Shown here: positions 8,199 through 16,659 of the stretch, piece after piece
How the letters are laid out: each line of letters begins with the position of its first letter
How positions within the stretch are numbered: the first letter of the stretch is position 1
DNA from: a bacterium
Lineage (GTDB): Bacteria; JAMCPX01
Length of the DNA stretch: 57,739 nt
NCBI GenBank assembly: GCA_021792615.1
Contig: JAJYUJ010000017.1
Coordinates: 1-57,739, forward strand
Direction of reading: 5' to 3'
Made by a program: the position numbers and the translations under genes
Notes under the pieces: model-generated
The model's database searches: none
Seen by the model: only the letters and a program-made list of their open reading frames with translations
Told to the model about the DNA's origin: nothing

Positions 8199-8942
8199 CT
8201 ACCATCCTCCGGACGCGCCGCCGCCGCCGCTCATGCCACCTCCGAAACCGCCAAAACCACCGCCACCGCCGCCGAATCCACCTCCGCCGCCGCCAAAACC
8301 ACCCCCGAGGAACATGAGGGTAAGGAATGGATGTCTAATTGCAAAGTAAATAAAAACAATAAACAGTAATACACCGAGTATCATATTCATGGTACCAGGT
8401 CCCTTAGTCCTGCCCGATGTGGCAGCAGAGGCATGGGGCGAAATGTCCCCTCGTTTTAAAGATTTGGAAAGCGTATTTATTATACCGAGAGTACCTGCGA
8501 GTATACCCTGCGAAAACTGGCCCTGCTTGAACGCAGGGATGACATCATGCCTTAATATGACACCGCTTTGCTCGTCGGTAAGTCCCGGTTCGAGGCCATA
8601 GCCCACCTCGATCCTTACCCTCTTTTCTTTCATTGCGGCAATCAGCATCACCCCGTTATCCAGGCCCTTGACTCCGACCCCCCAGTGTTTAAAAAGCCTG
8701 TTTGCATATTCATCGATACCCATATCGCCGGTATCTTTTACCGTAACGACAGCTATCTGTATGCCGGTTTGCCGGTTAAACGAGCTTATCTCACTGTTCA
8801 AAGAGGCAACGGTGCTTTGATCCATCACACCTGCAAAATCGTTTACATAGCCCGTATAGTGAGGAAAATTGTAGGCCTTTGCACTCACCGATATAAACAG
8901 TATAATAGCTATGCTGCTGAGTATGGCTAAATATTTTTTCAT
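8199..8942 (-). CDS. TPM-domain (YgcG/Psb32 type) membrane protein
   Basis: A 247-residue exported protein: signal peptide (1-23), TPM domain (about 30-150, with YVNDFAGVMD, IQIAVVTVKDTGDMGIDEYANRLFKHWGVG and RIEVGYGLEPGLTDE), one membrane helix (about 186-203) and a glycine-rich tail built of FGGGGGG repeats ending in GGASGGW. TPM domains are named for TLP18.3, Psb32 and MOLO-1, and some members show phosphatase activity. The Gly-rich tail is typical of bacterial members. First gene of the TPM/NTase/lemA operon. Confidence 0.93.
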   Translation of the reverse strand: MKKYLAILSSIAIILFISVSAKAYNFPHYTGYVNDFAGVMDQSTVASLNSEISSFNRQTGIQIAVVTVKDTGDMGIDEYANRLFKHWGVGVKGLDNGVMLIAAMKEKRVRIEVGYGLEPGLTDEQSGVILRHDVIPAFKQGQFSQGILAGTLGIINTLSKSLKRGDISPHASAATSGRTKGPGTMNMILGVLLFIVFIYFAIRHPFLTLMFLGGGFGGGGGGFGGGGGGFGGFGGGMSGGGGASGGW

Positions 8943-9084
8943 ATTCGTATAGATTAATCACTGATATGAATAAGTCCATATGTTTAAAAATTAAAAACTC
9001 AAAATTGAATATTAAAAATAGAAGATGAATGCTTTACTTGATTTCTATATCATCAATGCCATATATGAATCATAAGGAGAATTT

Positions 9085-9885
9085 ATGAACATAAAAGGTT
9101 CTGCGTCGCAGGCATTTTCAGGGGGATTTAAGCAGGCAATGGCACTTGGCCGGAAGTATTATCTTGCATTTCTTATACCGGTGTCACTCGGTCTTATATG
9201 GGGCATCGTATCGCGCAGATTTCTGTATGGCGGTATGATGGCACTCATGTCTTCTCTTATGGTCAAGAACCCGGGTGCGAACGCAATGACTGATTTGCGG
9301 CATCTCATCACGGTTCTCATTCTCACCATGGCTATAAGCGTACTCCTCTGGATGATTACATTTGCGGGTGCCGGCTTGATCATGAAAAACCGCAGTAATA
9401 AGGAATTCAAGCTTGGTTTTGATGAGGTCTTATCGTATACCGGAGACAGGCTCGGTCCCCTTGTTTCCGGAGGGCTTATGTATATCTTCCTGCCTGCCAT
9501 TCCCGCGGTAATACCTGTTCTCGGGTTTATTTATATAATAGGATTTTTTATTTATATTTTGTTTATCGGCAAGAATTATGGCGGTTTTTTCTTCTGGGCT
9601 TATCCTGTTATAACAGAAGGTAAGTCTGCATCAGAAGGATTTGCGATTGCCAAGCAGACCGTACTCGCAAAAAAAGGTCCCTTCTGGACGGCACTTATCC
9701 TTGGTTTTTTGGTAATTTGGGTTCTCAATATGTTCCTGGCTTTTATTCCGTATCTCGGCTTTATACTTATCTGGACTTTGAACCTTCTATTCCTTATCTA
9801 TGCAGGTATAATCTATTATGATTATCAGGGTGAGCCGGAGGATACTCACCGGCAGATCTCAGCACCGCCGCCTCCGCAGCAATAA
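9085..9885 (+). CDS. Multi-pass membrane protein of unknown function
   Basis: A 266-residue integral membrane protein with about five to six hydrophobic segments (near residues 28-45, 72-100, 130-170, 198-225 and 222-250) and a short polar tail rich in Pro and Gln. The segment around GKSASEGFAIAKQTV between helices and its general layout recall uncharacterised integral proteins of the DUF975/DUF4013 sort, but I do not recognise it firmly. A clear SD (AAGGAGAATTT) fixes the start. It is a monocistronic gene, divergent from the TPM operon. No function can be assigned from sequence alone. Confidence 0.75.
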   Translation: MNIKGSASQAFSGGFKQAMALGRKYYLAFLIPVSLGLIWGIVSRRFLYGGMMALMSSLMVKNPGANAMTDLRHLITVLILTMAISVLLWMITFAGAGLIMKNRSNKEFKLGFDEVLSYTGDRLGPLVSGGLMYIFLPAIPAVIPVLGFIYIIGFFIYILFIGKNYGGFFFWAYPVITEGKSASEGFAIAKQTVLAKKGPFWTALILGFLVIWVLNMFLAFIPYLGFILIWTLNLLFLIYAGIIYYDYQGEPEDTHRQISAPPPPQQ

Positions 9886-10079
9886 CTTCAAAATGCATTT
9901 TTGCGGATGAGAGCTTTCAGTGCCCCTTTCGGGGATGGTTGAAACCCCTCGCCTTCAGGCGAAGCGATGTTTTGTGAAATGGCCGCCATGATTTTGCGTC
10001 GATAAAAACTACAATCATATCTTTATGGCGATCATGAGCATCTGAATCACTATGATTGTAATTACCATGGGAAAAGTTT

Positions 10080-10196
10080 GTCATTCCTGCCCGTGAGATT
10101 CTTCGGAGGTATTCTTGAGCAGGAATCCAGTTGTTTGTTTTCCGTTCTGCAAGGTGAAGAAAGGAGGGAATGGATTCCCGCTTTCGCGGGAATGAC
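10080..10196. repeat. GTCATTCC / GGAATGAC dispersed repeat element, copy 1
   Basis: Bounded by GTCATTCCTGC (10080-10090) and GCGGGAATGAC (10186-10196), which are inverted with one mismatch. Inside are GCAGGAATCCAG (10119-10130) and TGGATTCCCGC (10171-10181), a second inverted pair. The same words recur at 57044-57070 and 57266-57313, so this is a dispersed, REP-like or MITE-like family. Confidence 0.65.
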
Positions 10197-10216
10197 GCCC
10201 AGAAGGACTAGACACG

Positions 10217-10243
10217 GCAATGTCGGCTTGAAGCCGACATTGC
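10217..10243. repeat. Palindrome GCAATGTCGGCTT / AAGCCGACATTGC
   Basis: Thirteen-bp perfect arms with a single central base. It lies 39 bases downstream of the SGNH lipoprotein stop but has no T-tract on either strand, so it is either a protein-binding palindrome, an RNA stabilising hairpin or part of a dispersed repeat. Confidence 0.6.
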
Positions 10244-10281
10244 TATAACCCCCTTCGCCTTTGGTTCGCATTAGCAGAATT

Positions 10282-11970
10282 TTAGTACAGCAACGTGCTG
10301 CAGGTAAATGTTGTTACGCTGATGTAGCTTGAGCTTGCAGGCCCGTTTATACACTGACAATACAGCTTCTCACTGTTGGCAGGCAGCGAGCAATAATCAG
10401 AGAGCGCCGTCGGTGATAATGGATCAGCTGCAACTATGGACGGCAGATCCGGTAAAGGTACTGTTGTGCCGAGTGTATCATTGATGGTCTGGATAAATAT
10501 GCTCGCAAGCACGACATAGCCCGTATTGGTAAGGTGGAGGTCGTCCATGCTGTAAAATCCGCCCAGGTGTTTCATTTTCAGTGTCTGACTGCCAATGATA
10601 TATTCGGGGAAGCCTTCCGAATCAAACGTAACGCCCTGCCCCGCCAGTTGCACGGTTCCGTTCATGAGACCTGCGAACGAAACAACATGCACATTGGGGT
10701 ATCCCGCTACAGTATTTTCAAATTTTGTATTAAATTGATCAACGCTCTGGTCTATAGAGACTAGAGTTTCGCACGCATTGTACTTGCAGGTACCATTGGC
10801 AGTGCCATTGTTAAAGGTCGCAGCGCAGTTGTCCGGAGGACCTGCAGCCTTATCAAGCCCCTGGATGCCGCCGGTGATATCACTGAACGTTAAACCACAT
10901 GGTGCGAGCGCATTGATTGCGGTCTGCTGGAATCCGGGCAAATAGATGGCATGCGGAACATTTGCCAGGAATACCTGTGCACCAGTTGCTGCAAGTGCTG
11001 ACACAGCCTGTGTGATGTACTCTGCAAATTGATTGTACGGCGTAACACCGCCTGTCAAAAGGTCGTTGCCGTACTCGTCTGTACTCACAATGATGGTTGG
11101 ATTGAGCTCTTTTGCCATCACAATCTCCGGCTTGATGTCCTTTGTCTCAAAAAAATTGTTATCATACGGCGCAAACAGGAAGTTTGTGAGTGGTATGACA
11201 AACGATGAACTCGAACTTTTCGATGCGGGCCCGAGCACTTCATCCTGAATCTCAGCACCCGGAACAGATATATTATAAGGAGTTACGCTGGGGTCTACGA
11301 AAAACGAGGAAAAATTAGCGGTCGAAAAAAGCTGAGATGCGATAGCAGCCAGACTTACGGTAAAATTCCCGTCGGTGTCAAGCCCTTCAAACCCTTCCTC
11401 AGGCGGCAGCCCCGGCATCTTAATCAACGGTATGGGGAAGTATGCGCCTGCCTGCCGTGCTATCCATGTTGCAGGACCATTGAGCTGCGCAACCTCGTTG
11501 TAGCTGTCCGACTGGAAGCCCGCTGTGTAGCTCGCACCCATTCCCACGAATGTCTTGAAATAACTGCTTACCGGAGCTTCATACTTGTAGGCATTTCCAA
11601 GGAAGGCACACGTGCTGGAGCCGTCAACAAGGACGAGAGGGTAAGTGCCGGCTGTTGGTGTTCCCGCCGTTGTAAAGCTGATGGTCAGCTCATCGCCATG
11701 CTGTGCAAGCACCGTGACATGCCTCGCTTTTGTCCCGAGGTAGACCGTTGTTGGTATAAACCCCGGGCTTTGTTCAAGGATCGTTGCGGTGACCTGCTGG
11801 TCGCCGAACAGCGTACCCGTTGAGGGGGATATACTCAACAGCGAGGTTCCGATTAAATAATTTCCGCACACCTGTGCGTAGGGATCTACTAAAGAACTGT
11901 TTCCCGAACAACCAGACAGTATGATTGCTAAAAGGATGGAACTAACGACTATAGACGCTGATCTCTTCAT
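10282..11970 (-). CDS. SGNH/GDSL-type hydrolase lipoprotein
   Basis: A 562-residue lipoprotein: lipobox IILSGC with Cys21, an IPT/TIG-like beta domain (about 45-115, SISPSTGTLFGDQQVTATI), then an SGNH hydrolase fold. Block I reads GMGASYTAG (Ser about 147, with Ala in place of the usual Asp of GDS), block III reads EYGNDLL (about 300-304), and the catalytic Asp/His pair is in MDDLHLTNTGY near residue 490. The nucleophile, the Asn/Gly and the Asp-His are all kept, so it is probably an active esterase or lipase at the cell surface. A perfect SD (GGAGGAGATAAGAAT) selects the ATG at 11970 over one 12 codons upstream. It is divergent from a second surface lipoprotein at 12166. Confidence 0.85.
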   Translation of the reverse strand: MKRSASIVVSSILLAIILSGCSGNSSLVDPYAQVCGNYLIGTSLLSISPSTGTLFGDQQVTATILEQSPGFIPTTVYLGTKARHVTVLAQHGDELTISFTTAGTPTAGTYPLVLVDGSSTCAFLGNAYKYEAPVSSYFKTFVGMGASYTAGFQSDSYNEVAQLNGPATWIARQAGAYFPIPLIKMPGLPPEEGFEGLDTDGNFTVSLAAIASQLFSTANFSSFFVDPSVTPYNISVPGAEIQDEVLGPASKSSSSSFVIPLTNFLFAPYDNNFFETKDIKPEIVMAKELNPTIIVSTDEYGNDLLTGGVTPYNQFAEYITQAVSALAATGAQVFLANVPHAIYLPGFQQTAINALAPCGLTFSDITGGIQGLDKAAGPPDNCAATFNNGTANGTCKYNACETLVSIDQSVDQFNTKFENTVAGYPNVHVVSFAGLMNGTVQLAGQGVTFDSEGFPEYIIGSQTLKMKHLGGFYSMDDLHLTNTGYVVLASIFIQTINDTLGTTVPLPDLPSIVAADPLSPTALSDYCSLPANSEKLYCQCINGPASSSYISVTTFTCSTLLY

Positions 11971-12165
11971 ATTCTTATCTCCTCCAGGACGGTTAAATGT
12001 TTTCAAGCATCACCTTTTTTCAGGAATATTGGAAATATATAACAGGCATTCGCAGACAAGTAAAGATATTTTTTTACAAGTTTCGCGGATACATTTGTCT
12101 GTACGCTGCACGAATTGTTTTATTCATACGCATACTGTGCTATAAAGATTTTCAGGAATCATTTC

Positions 12166-13935
12166 ATGTACATAAATTCAAAAAATTTTATTCTTGTTGC
12201 CGTTGTCAGTCTGCTGATAATCCTTATGATCTCCTGTACAAATAACAGTCCGGTAAACAATAGAAGCATTCCCGTCATGTCTATAGATTGCCAGGCCTCT
12301 GACTGGGATCCCTACACCGGTACGTTCCAACTCTACATATCGTACAAAGGCACGAGCTCTCCGGTGAATGCATCCACGCTCAATGTTGTGGTGAACAACA
12401 TCAAGGTTACATCGCAATTGACCATTGACAATGACAATGCAACAGGCGTGATTACCGGCTTGAATTCCTGTGACGGTGTCAATGTGTTTGCAACAATAGC
12501 AGACAATACGGGAACTATGACATCGGCATCATGCAGCCTGCCTGCACTCGCAATCAATTATCCCGCTAACGGTACAACAATCGACGATCCTTTACCTGCG
12601 CTATCCATTGCATACGATTATAGAACAACGGGTACCGGGTTTACCGTAAGCATGGATACCGATACCATTACATCTCTGTGCGGTAATACCGTATCGACCG
12701 GTACCGTGTGCCAGAAACCCATGGGACAATACATAACCCCGCCGGGAACACACAGCGTCAGCGCTTACCGGTGCTTTGCTCATGGAGGTCCGTGCTGCGA
12801 TAAGACCTCCGTGTTTACCTTTGTACCGCCCGTTCCTTCGGTTACCATTCTCAGCCCATCAGGGTATATTGGTTCTGCCAATGCGAACGTAAATGTACTT
12901 TTTTCGGACACAACGAACAAGCTCGGACTGGATCCGAACACGTACAACATTCTGGTAAACGGTAGCAATGTGACAGGATCGTTTACGACAGCGGTCAACA
13001 GCACGCTCCCGGGGTTCTCATCGACACCGACATCGTTTACCACAAAAGGGAGTGTTGCGCTCGGCACGTCCATAAACAACACGCTCCAGGCGTCGGTAAC
13101 AAACCTGTTTTACGGCGTAACCGGCTTTGCCTCCCTGAGCTTTACCGTGGACAACACACCGCCGTCGCTGACCATAGCCCAGCCTGTTTCAGGCAGTGCA
13201 TCGGGAGGGACATCGGGAACGATACTACCTTATTTCATCTACCCCAATGCAGTTATACCGTACGAAGTTACGTACAATGATACCCAAAGCGGGGTAAATC
13301 CGTCGAGCTTCGCTATTTCTGCAAATGGAGCTGCAGGCACGGTAAGCGCGACGTCTTTCAGCGCTACAGGTACACTGCCTGTCATGATCCCGCTCACCAG
13401 CGGAAGCAACGGGACCGGGGTCTACACTATAACGGCACAGGTATCCGATAATGTTGGAAACATAGGTTATGGAAATTCTGTTATAACCTTATCACTTGCA
13501 GACATAGGCATAGACAGTGCAACGGTAGCGGGGGGCACGCAGTTTATGATACCAATCAACGTGTTTATCGATCCGTCTCATACTTACGGTCTCGGCAGTT
13601 ACGATATTTCTATCGACTTCAATCAAAGTATCTTAAACTTTGTATCGGTCAGCGGCAGTGCTTCAGGCTACCCGGGCGTTGCTTATGCATCTGAATTTAC
13701 CAATCCCCCGAATTATTATCTCATATCCTCCGGCATTGATATAAACGCAAATAACCAATACGCCGGCGGGTATTATCCAGAACCTGTCGGTTTGTTTAAC
13801 ATCGCAAATGTGACTTTTTACGCAGCATCACCCGGTACGACCACTCTGACGATTATCGTTAATGCCTTGAACGACACAACAGGTATTGCAGTCCCGTCAA
13901 GCAGGGTACAGTCAGGCACGGTGACCGTACAGTGA
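12166..13935 (+). CDS. Large surface lipoprotein with Ig-like and C-terminal cohesin-type domain
   Basis: A lipoprotein of 589 residues with lipobox ILMISC (Cys24). The mature part is a chain of beta-sandwich domains rich in Thr, Ser, Gly and Asn, of bacterial Ig-like type (for example FTVDNTPPSLTIAQPVSG and YTITAQVSDNVGNIGYG). The last 140 residues look like a cohesin domain: VAGGTQFMIPINVFID, YDISIDFNQSILNFVSVSG and VGLFNIANVTFYA. Cohesin modules bind dockerins or act as surface adhesion modules; no dockerin partner is visible here. The ATG at 12166 with AGGA upstream is preferred over a start 17 codons earlier. Confidence 0.75.
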   Translation: MYINSKNFILVAVVSLLIILMISCTNNSPVNNRSIPVMSIDCQASDWDPYTGTFQLYISYKGTSSPVNASTLNVVVNNIKVTSQLTIDNDNATGVITGLNSCDGVNVFATIADNTGTMTSASCSLPALAINYPANGTTIDDPLPALSIAYDYRTTGTGFTVSMDTDTITSLCGNTVSTGTVCQKPMGQYITPPGTHSVSAYRCFAHGGPCCDKTSVFTFVPPVPSVTILSPSGYIGSANANVNVLFSDTTNKLGLDPNTYNILVNGSNVTGSFTTAVNSTLPGFSSTPTSFTTKGSVALGTSINNTLQASVTNLFYGVTGFASLSFTVDNTPPSLTIAQPVSGSASGGTSGTILPYFIYPNAVIPYEVTYNDTQSGVNPSSFAISANGAAGTVSATSFSATGTLPVMIPLTSGSNGTGVYTITAQVSDNVGNIGYGNSVITLSLADIGIDSATVAGGTQFMIPINVFIDPSHTYGLGSYDISIDFNQSILNFVSVSGSASGYPGVAYASEFTNPPNYYLISSGIDINANNQYAGGYYPEPVGLFNIANVTFYAASPGTTTLTIIVNALNDTTGIAVPSSRVQSGTVTVQ

Positions 13936-13940
13936 CAAGC

Positions 13941-14046
13941 AATTTACCCCGTTAGAAACTCAGCCAATGATAATTTTTACTATAATAGATTGTAAATTCA
14001 TTATAAAATCATCTGCACTGTTCTGTCATTTCTAACGGGGTAAATT
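13941..14046. repeat. MITE-like inverted repeat (18-bp arms)
   Basis: Perfect 18-bp inverted arms at 13941-13958 and 14029-14046 (core TTACCCCGTTAGAAA) enclose 70 AT-rich bases with no gene. The size of 106 bp and terminal inverted repeats look like a miniature transposable element. No target duplication is evident: the flanks are ACAAGC and CCCTTT. It follows the cohesin lipoprotein by five bases and could also act as a hairpin at the end of that transcript. Confidence 0.6.
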
Positions 14047-14229
14047 CCCTTTTGAAAAAAGGGTTGTCCCGCATCCTGAAGGAAGATACATGACGCCGTC
14101 AGTCCTGCGGCCCATGAGACACGGAACCGCGGACTGTTTACTTCAGCAATGTATTGTTTTTTGTGTTATTCATGTATATAAATGACAACAAACATTTCAT
14201 GGATTTCATGACAATACAAAGGAGAAGTA

Positions 14230-15636
14230 ATGGATGAATTGAGGGTCAGGTTTGCTCCAAGCCCCACGGGTTTTCTTCATATCGGCGGTGCGCGGACAGC
14301 CTTATTTAACTACCTGTTTGCGCGGCATAATAAAGGGAAATTAATTCTGAGGATAGAGGATACGGACAAAGAACGATCGACCAAGGAATCCGTCGATGCA
14401 ATCATAAACGGTCTGACATGGCTCGGACTGCATTGGGACGAGGGGCCGTTCTACCAGTCACAGAGGACAGAACTCTACAAACAGCACGTGCAGCAGCTCC
14501 TCGATGAGGGGAAGGCATACCGGTGTTACTGTATGCCCGAGGAGCTTGAATTAAAAAGGACGAAAGCCCTTGCCGAAAAAAGAAAACCCGTCTACGACAG
14601 GACATGCAGGGAACGGACAGACCATCCCGCCGGTAAGCCTTATGTCATTCGGTTTAAATCTCCCATGTACGGCACGACAATGGTCAAGGACATGGTCAAA
14701 GGGAACATCCTGTTCAACAACGAGGAGCTCGAAGATTTCGTTATCCTGCGTAGCGACGGCAGCCCTACCTACAACTTCGTCGTTGTGGTTGATGATGTGG
14801 ATATGCACGTCACCCACATTATCCGTGGAGACGATCATCTGAACAATACCCCGAAGCAGATCTTTCTCTACAACGCCTTCAACTACCCTATTCCACAGTT
14901 TGCCCATATCCCCTTGATTCACGGCACAGACAAGGCAAGGCTTTCCAAAAGACACGGGGCAACGTCCGTAGAGGCTTACCGGGACGAAGGCTATCTGCCG
15001 GAGGCACTGGACAATTATCTGGTACGGCTCGGCTGGTCCTTCGGTGATAAAGAAGTGTTTACCATACAGGAGATGATCGACAACTTCTCTTTTGACAATA
15101 TCTCCAAATCAGCGGCAATATTCAATCCCGAAAAGCTTCTCTGGCTGAATGCAACCTACATACGCGAGAAATCCGCTGATCAGCTTCTGACACTGCTCGA
15201 ACCGTTTCTCAAGGCACGCGGATGGGTGTCTTCAAAAGATCAGACTCTAATCAAACTTATCGATGAAACCAAAATACGCTCGCGTACACTCCTGGAACTG
15301 CTGGACATGATGGATTATTATTTCAATACGGATATCGTATACGATGAGAATGCCGCAAAAAAATTATTTACCCGGGAGAAGGCAGTCCATCTTGAAGCCA
15401 TGCTCTCCCGTTTATCCGGCATTGAAGACTTTTCTCGAAAACCTATCGAAGAAGCCATAAAATCCTATGCTACAGGATCCTCATTGAAACTTGGAGACGT
15501 TGCTCAACCTCTCAGGCTTGCAGTTACCGGAAGGACCGTAAGCCCGGGACTGTTCGAGATCATGGAGATCCTCGGGAAGGATAAGGTTACGCAAAGGATC
15601 AAACTGGCCCTCGACTATATATCCGGGAATATATGA
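14230..15636 (+). CDS. gltX: Glutamyl-tRNA synthetase
   Basis: A class I aminoacyl-tRNA synthetase charging tRNA-Glu (and possibly tRNA-Gln in species that use the amidotransferase route). The 468-residue length is normal. The HIGH box is GFLHIGGARTALFNYL near residue 20, and the KMSKS equivalent is DKARLSKRHG near 240; the RIEDTD substrate motif is at about 43. The C-terminal anticodon-binding domain is complete. The SD AAGGAGAAGTA fixes the ATG. It is the first gene after the MITE-like repeat and probably starts its own transcript. Confidence 0.98.
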   Translation: MDELRVRFAPSPTGFLHIGGARTALFNYLFARHNKGKLILRIEDTDKERSTKESVDAIINGLTWLGLHWDEGPFYQSQRTELYKQHVQQLLDEGKAYRCYCMPEELELKRTKALAEKRKPVYDRTCRERTDHPAGKPYVIRFKSPMYGTTMVKDMVKGNILFNNEELEDFVILRSDGSPTYNFVVVVDDVDMHVTHIIRGDDHLNNTPKQIFLYNAFNYPIPQFAHIPLIHGTDKARLSKRHGATSVEAYRDEGYLPEALDNYLVRLGWSFGDKEVFTIQEMIDNFSFDNISKSAAIFNPEKLLWLNATYIREKSADQLLTLLEPFLKARGWVSSKDQTLIKLIDETKIRSRTLLELLDMMDYYFNTDIVYDENAAKKLFTREKAVHLEAMLSRLSGIEDFSRKPIEEAIKSYATGSSLKLGDVAQPLRLAVTGRTVSPGLFEIMEILGKDKVTQRIKLALDYISGNI

Positions 15637-15651
15637 GGAGGAATTTAAACA

Positions 15652-15681
15652 ATGAATGCCCCCGATAAAATGAAGTTATAA
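15652..15681 (+). other. Nine-codon mini-ORF with strong SD
   Basis: A start codon follows a perfect AGGAGG and is read MNAPDKMKL before a TAA stop. It lies 15 bases after the gltX stop and 46 bases before the cation exporter. It may be a leader peptide or the vestige of a decayed gene. I cannot assign a function. Confidence 0.3.
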
Positions 15682-15726
15682 ATTTCTCAGTAACCATGCT
15701 TACATTAAAATAAAGAGCTTAATTTT

Positions 15727-16659
15727 ATGAGTGAACATGAACATCAACATAACCTGCCGTCCGCAGGCTCTCAAGGACTTTGGATCGCCCTCGTTATAAC
15801 CGTCGTCATAATGATGGCCGAGGTTGCCGGCGGCTTCCTCAGTAACAGCCTTGCACTGCTCGGGGATGCTGGACACATGTTTACCGATGTGTTTTCCCTT
15901 GGTCTGAGCCTCTTTGCGTTCACAATGTCTAAAAGACCGCCCAACAGCACAAGGACTTACGGTTATCACCGTATGGAGGTCATGGCTGCACTGACGAACG
16001 GGGCGCTCCTCATCATTATATCCATAGCCATATTTTACGAGGCGTACAGGAGGTTCGCATCGCCGCCGGAGATCAAGGGACCGCTCATGCTTATCATCGC
16101 GTCTATAGGACTTATCGGTAATCTGGCAGGTATCTACGTGCTGAAAGGCACGCACACTCAGAACCTCAACATACGCAGTGCGTTCCTGCACATCGTAGGC
16201 GACACGATGTCTTCGGTGGGTGTTATCATAGGCGGCGTGTTGATCATAACGGAAAAGTGGTACTTCATGGATCCGCTTATCAGTATTCTTATCGGAGGTA
16301 TCATCATACGCGGAGCTATAGGTATCGTCTTTGAATCGAGCTCGATCCTTCTTGAATACGTGCCGGGAAACATCGATCCGGATACAGTACATCGGGCATT
16401 ACTGGGCATAAACGGTATAAAGAATGTGCACGATCTGCATATATGGGCCATAACGTCAGGGCTCTATTCGATGAGTTCGCATATCATGATAGATGATGCC
16501 ATGATCAGCGAAGGCGCGCTGATCATCGGGCAGGTCGAGGCGCTCATGAAAGAGAAATTCGACATCACGCATACCACCGTACAGCTTGAATGCGATAACT
16601 GCGAATGCGGCATGGTATGCAGCATGGTCTCCAGGAAAGAAAAGGAAGAACATGACTGA
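15727..16659 (+). CDS. Cation diffusion facilitator (CDF) metal exporter
   Basis: A 310-residue inner-membrane metal/proton antiporter with six predicted helices. The metal-site motifs are present: GDAGHMFTDV (helix 2) and HIVGDTMSSVG (helix 5), which give the HxxxD pairs typical of zinc-type CDFs. The N-terminus has a short His-rich stretch (EHEHQH) and the C-terminal cytosolic domain ends in a Cys-rich CDNCECGMVC segment that could bind metal. The stop overlaps the start of the copper ATPase by 8 bases, so the two are one operon for metal efflux. Zn, Cd or Co specificity cannot be told from sequence. Confidence 0.95.
   Translation: MSEHEHQHNLPSAGSQGLWIALVITVVIMMAEVAGGFLSNSLALLGDAGHMFTDVFSLGLSLFAFTMSKRPPNSTRTYGYHRMEVMAALTNGALLIIISIAIFYEAYRRFASPPEIKGPLMLIIASIGLIGNLAGIYVLKGTHTQNLNIRSAFLHIVGDTMSSVGVIIGGVLIITEKWYFMDPLISILIGGIIIRGAIGIVFESSSILLEYVPGNIDPDTVHRALLGINGIKNVHDLHIWAITSGLYSMSSHIMIDDAMISEGALIIGQVEALMKEKFDITHTTVQLECDNCECGMVCSMVSRKEKEEHD

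Larger units (their letters stand above)
9886..10281. other. Gene-free repeat-rich gap
   Basis: No convincing gene. The gap holds short hairpins at 9924-9935 (CCCC/GGGG) and 9949-9960 (CGCC/GGCG), a 9-bp inverted pair ACAATCATA / TATGATTGT (10011-10019, 10051-10059), a GTCATTCC-type dispersed repeat (10080-10196) and a 13-bp near-perfect palindrome (10217-10243). Confidence 0.7.

Noticed and set aside
9911-9950. CRISPR-like repeat ending in GGTTGAAAC with a CCCC/GGGG hairpin
   Set aside because: Only one copy is present, with no spacers and no cas genes in the window.
10217-10243. Possible terminator for the SGNH lipoprotein gene
   Set aside because: The palindrome is perfect but has no T-tract on either strand.
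14047-14063. CCCTTTTGAAAAAAGGG as a terminator for the cohesin lipoprotein
   Set aside because: The stem is short and A/T-rich with no T-run after it on the plus strand.
15700-16392. Minus-strand open frame opposite the cation exporter
   Set aside because: Composition is dominated by Arg, His, Asp and Tyr as expected for an antisense shadow of a membrane protein gene.
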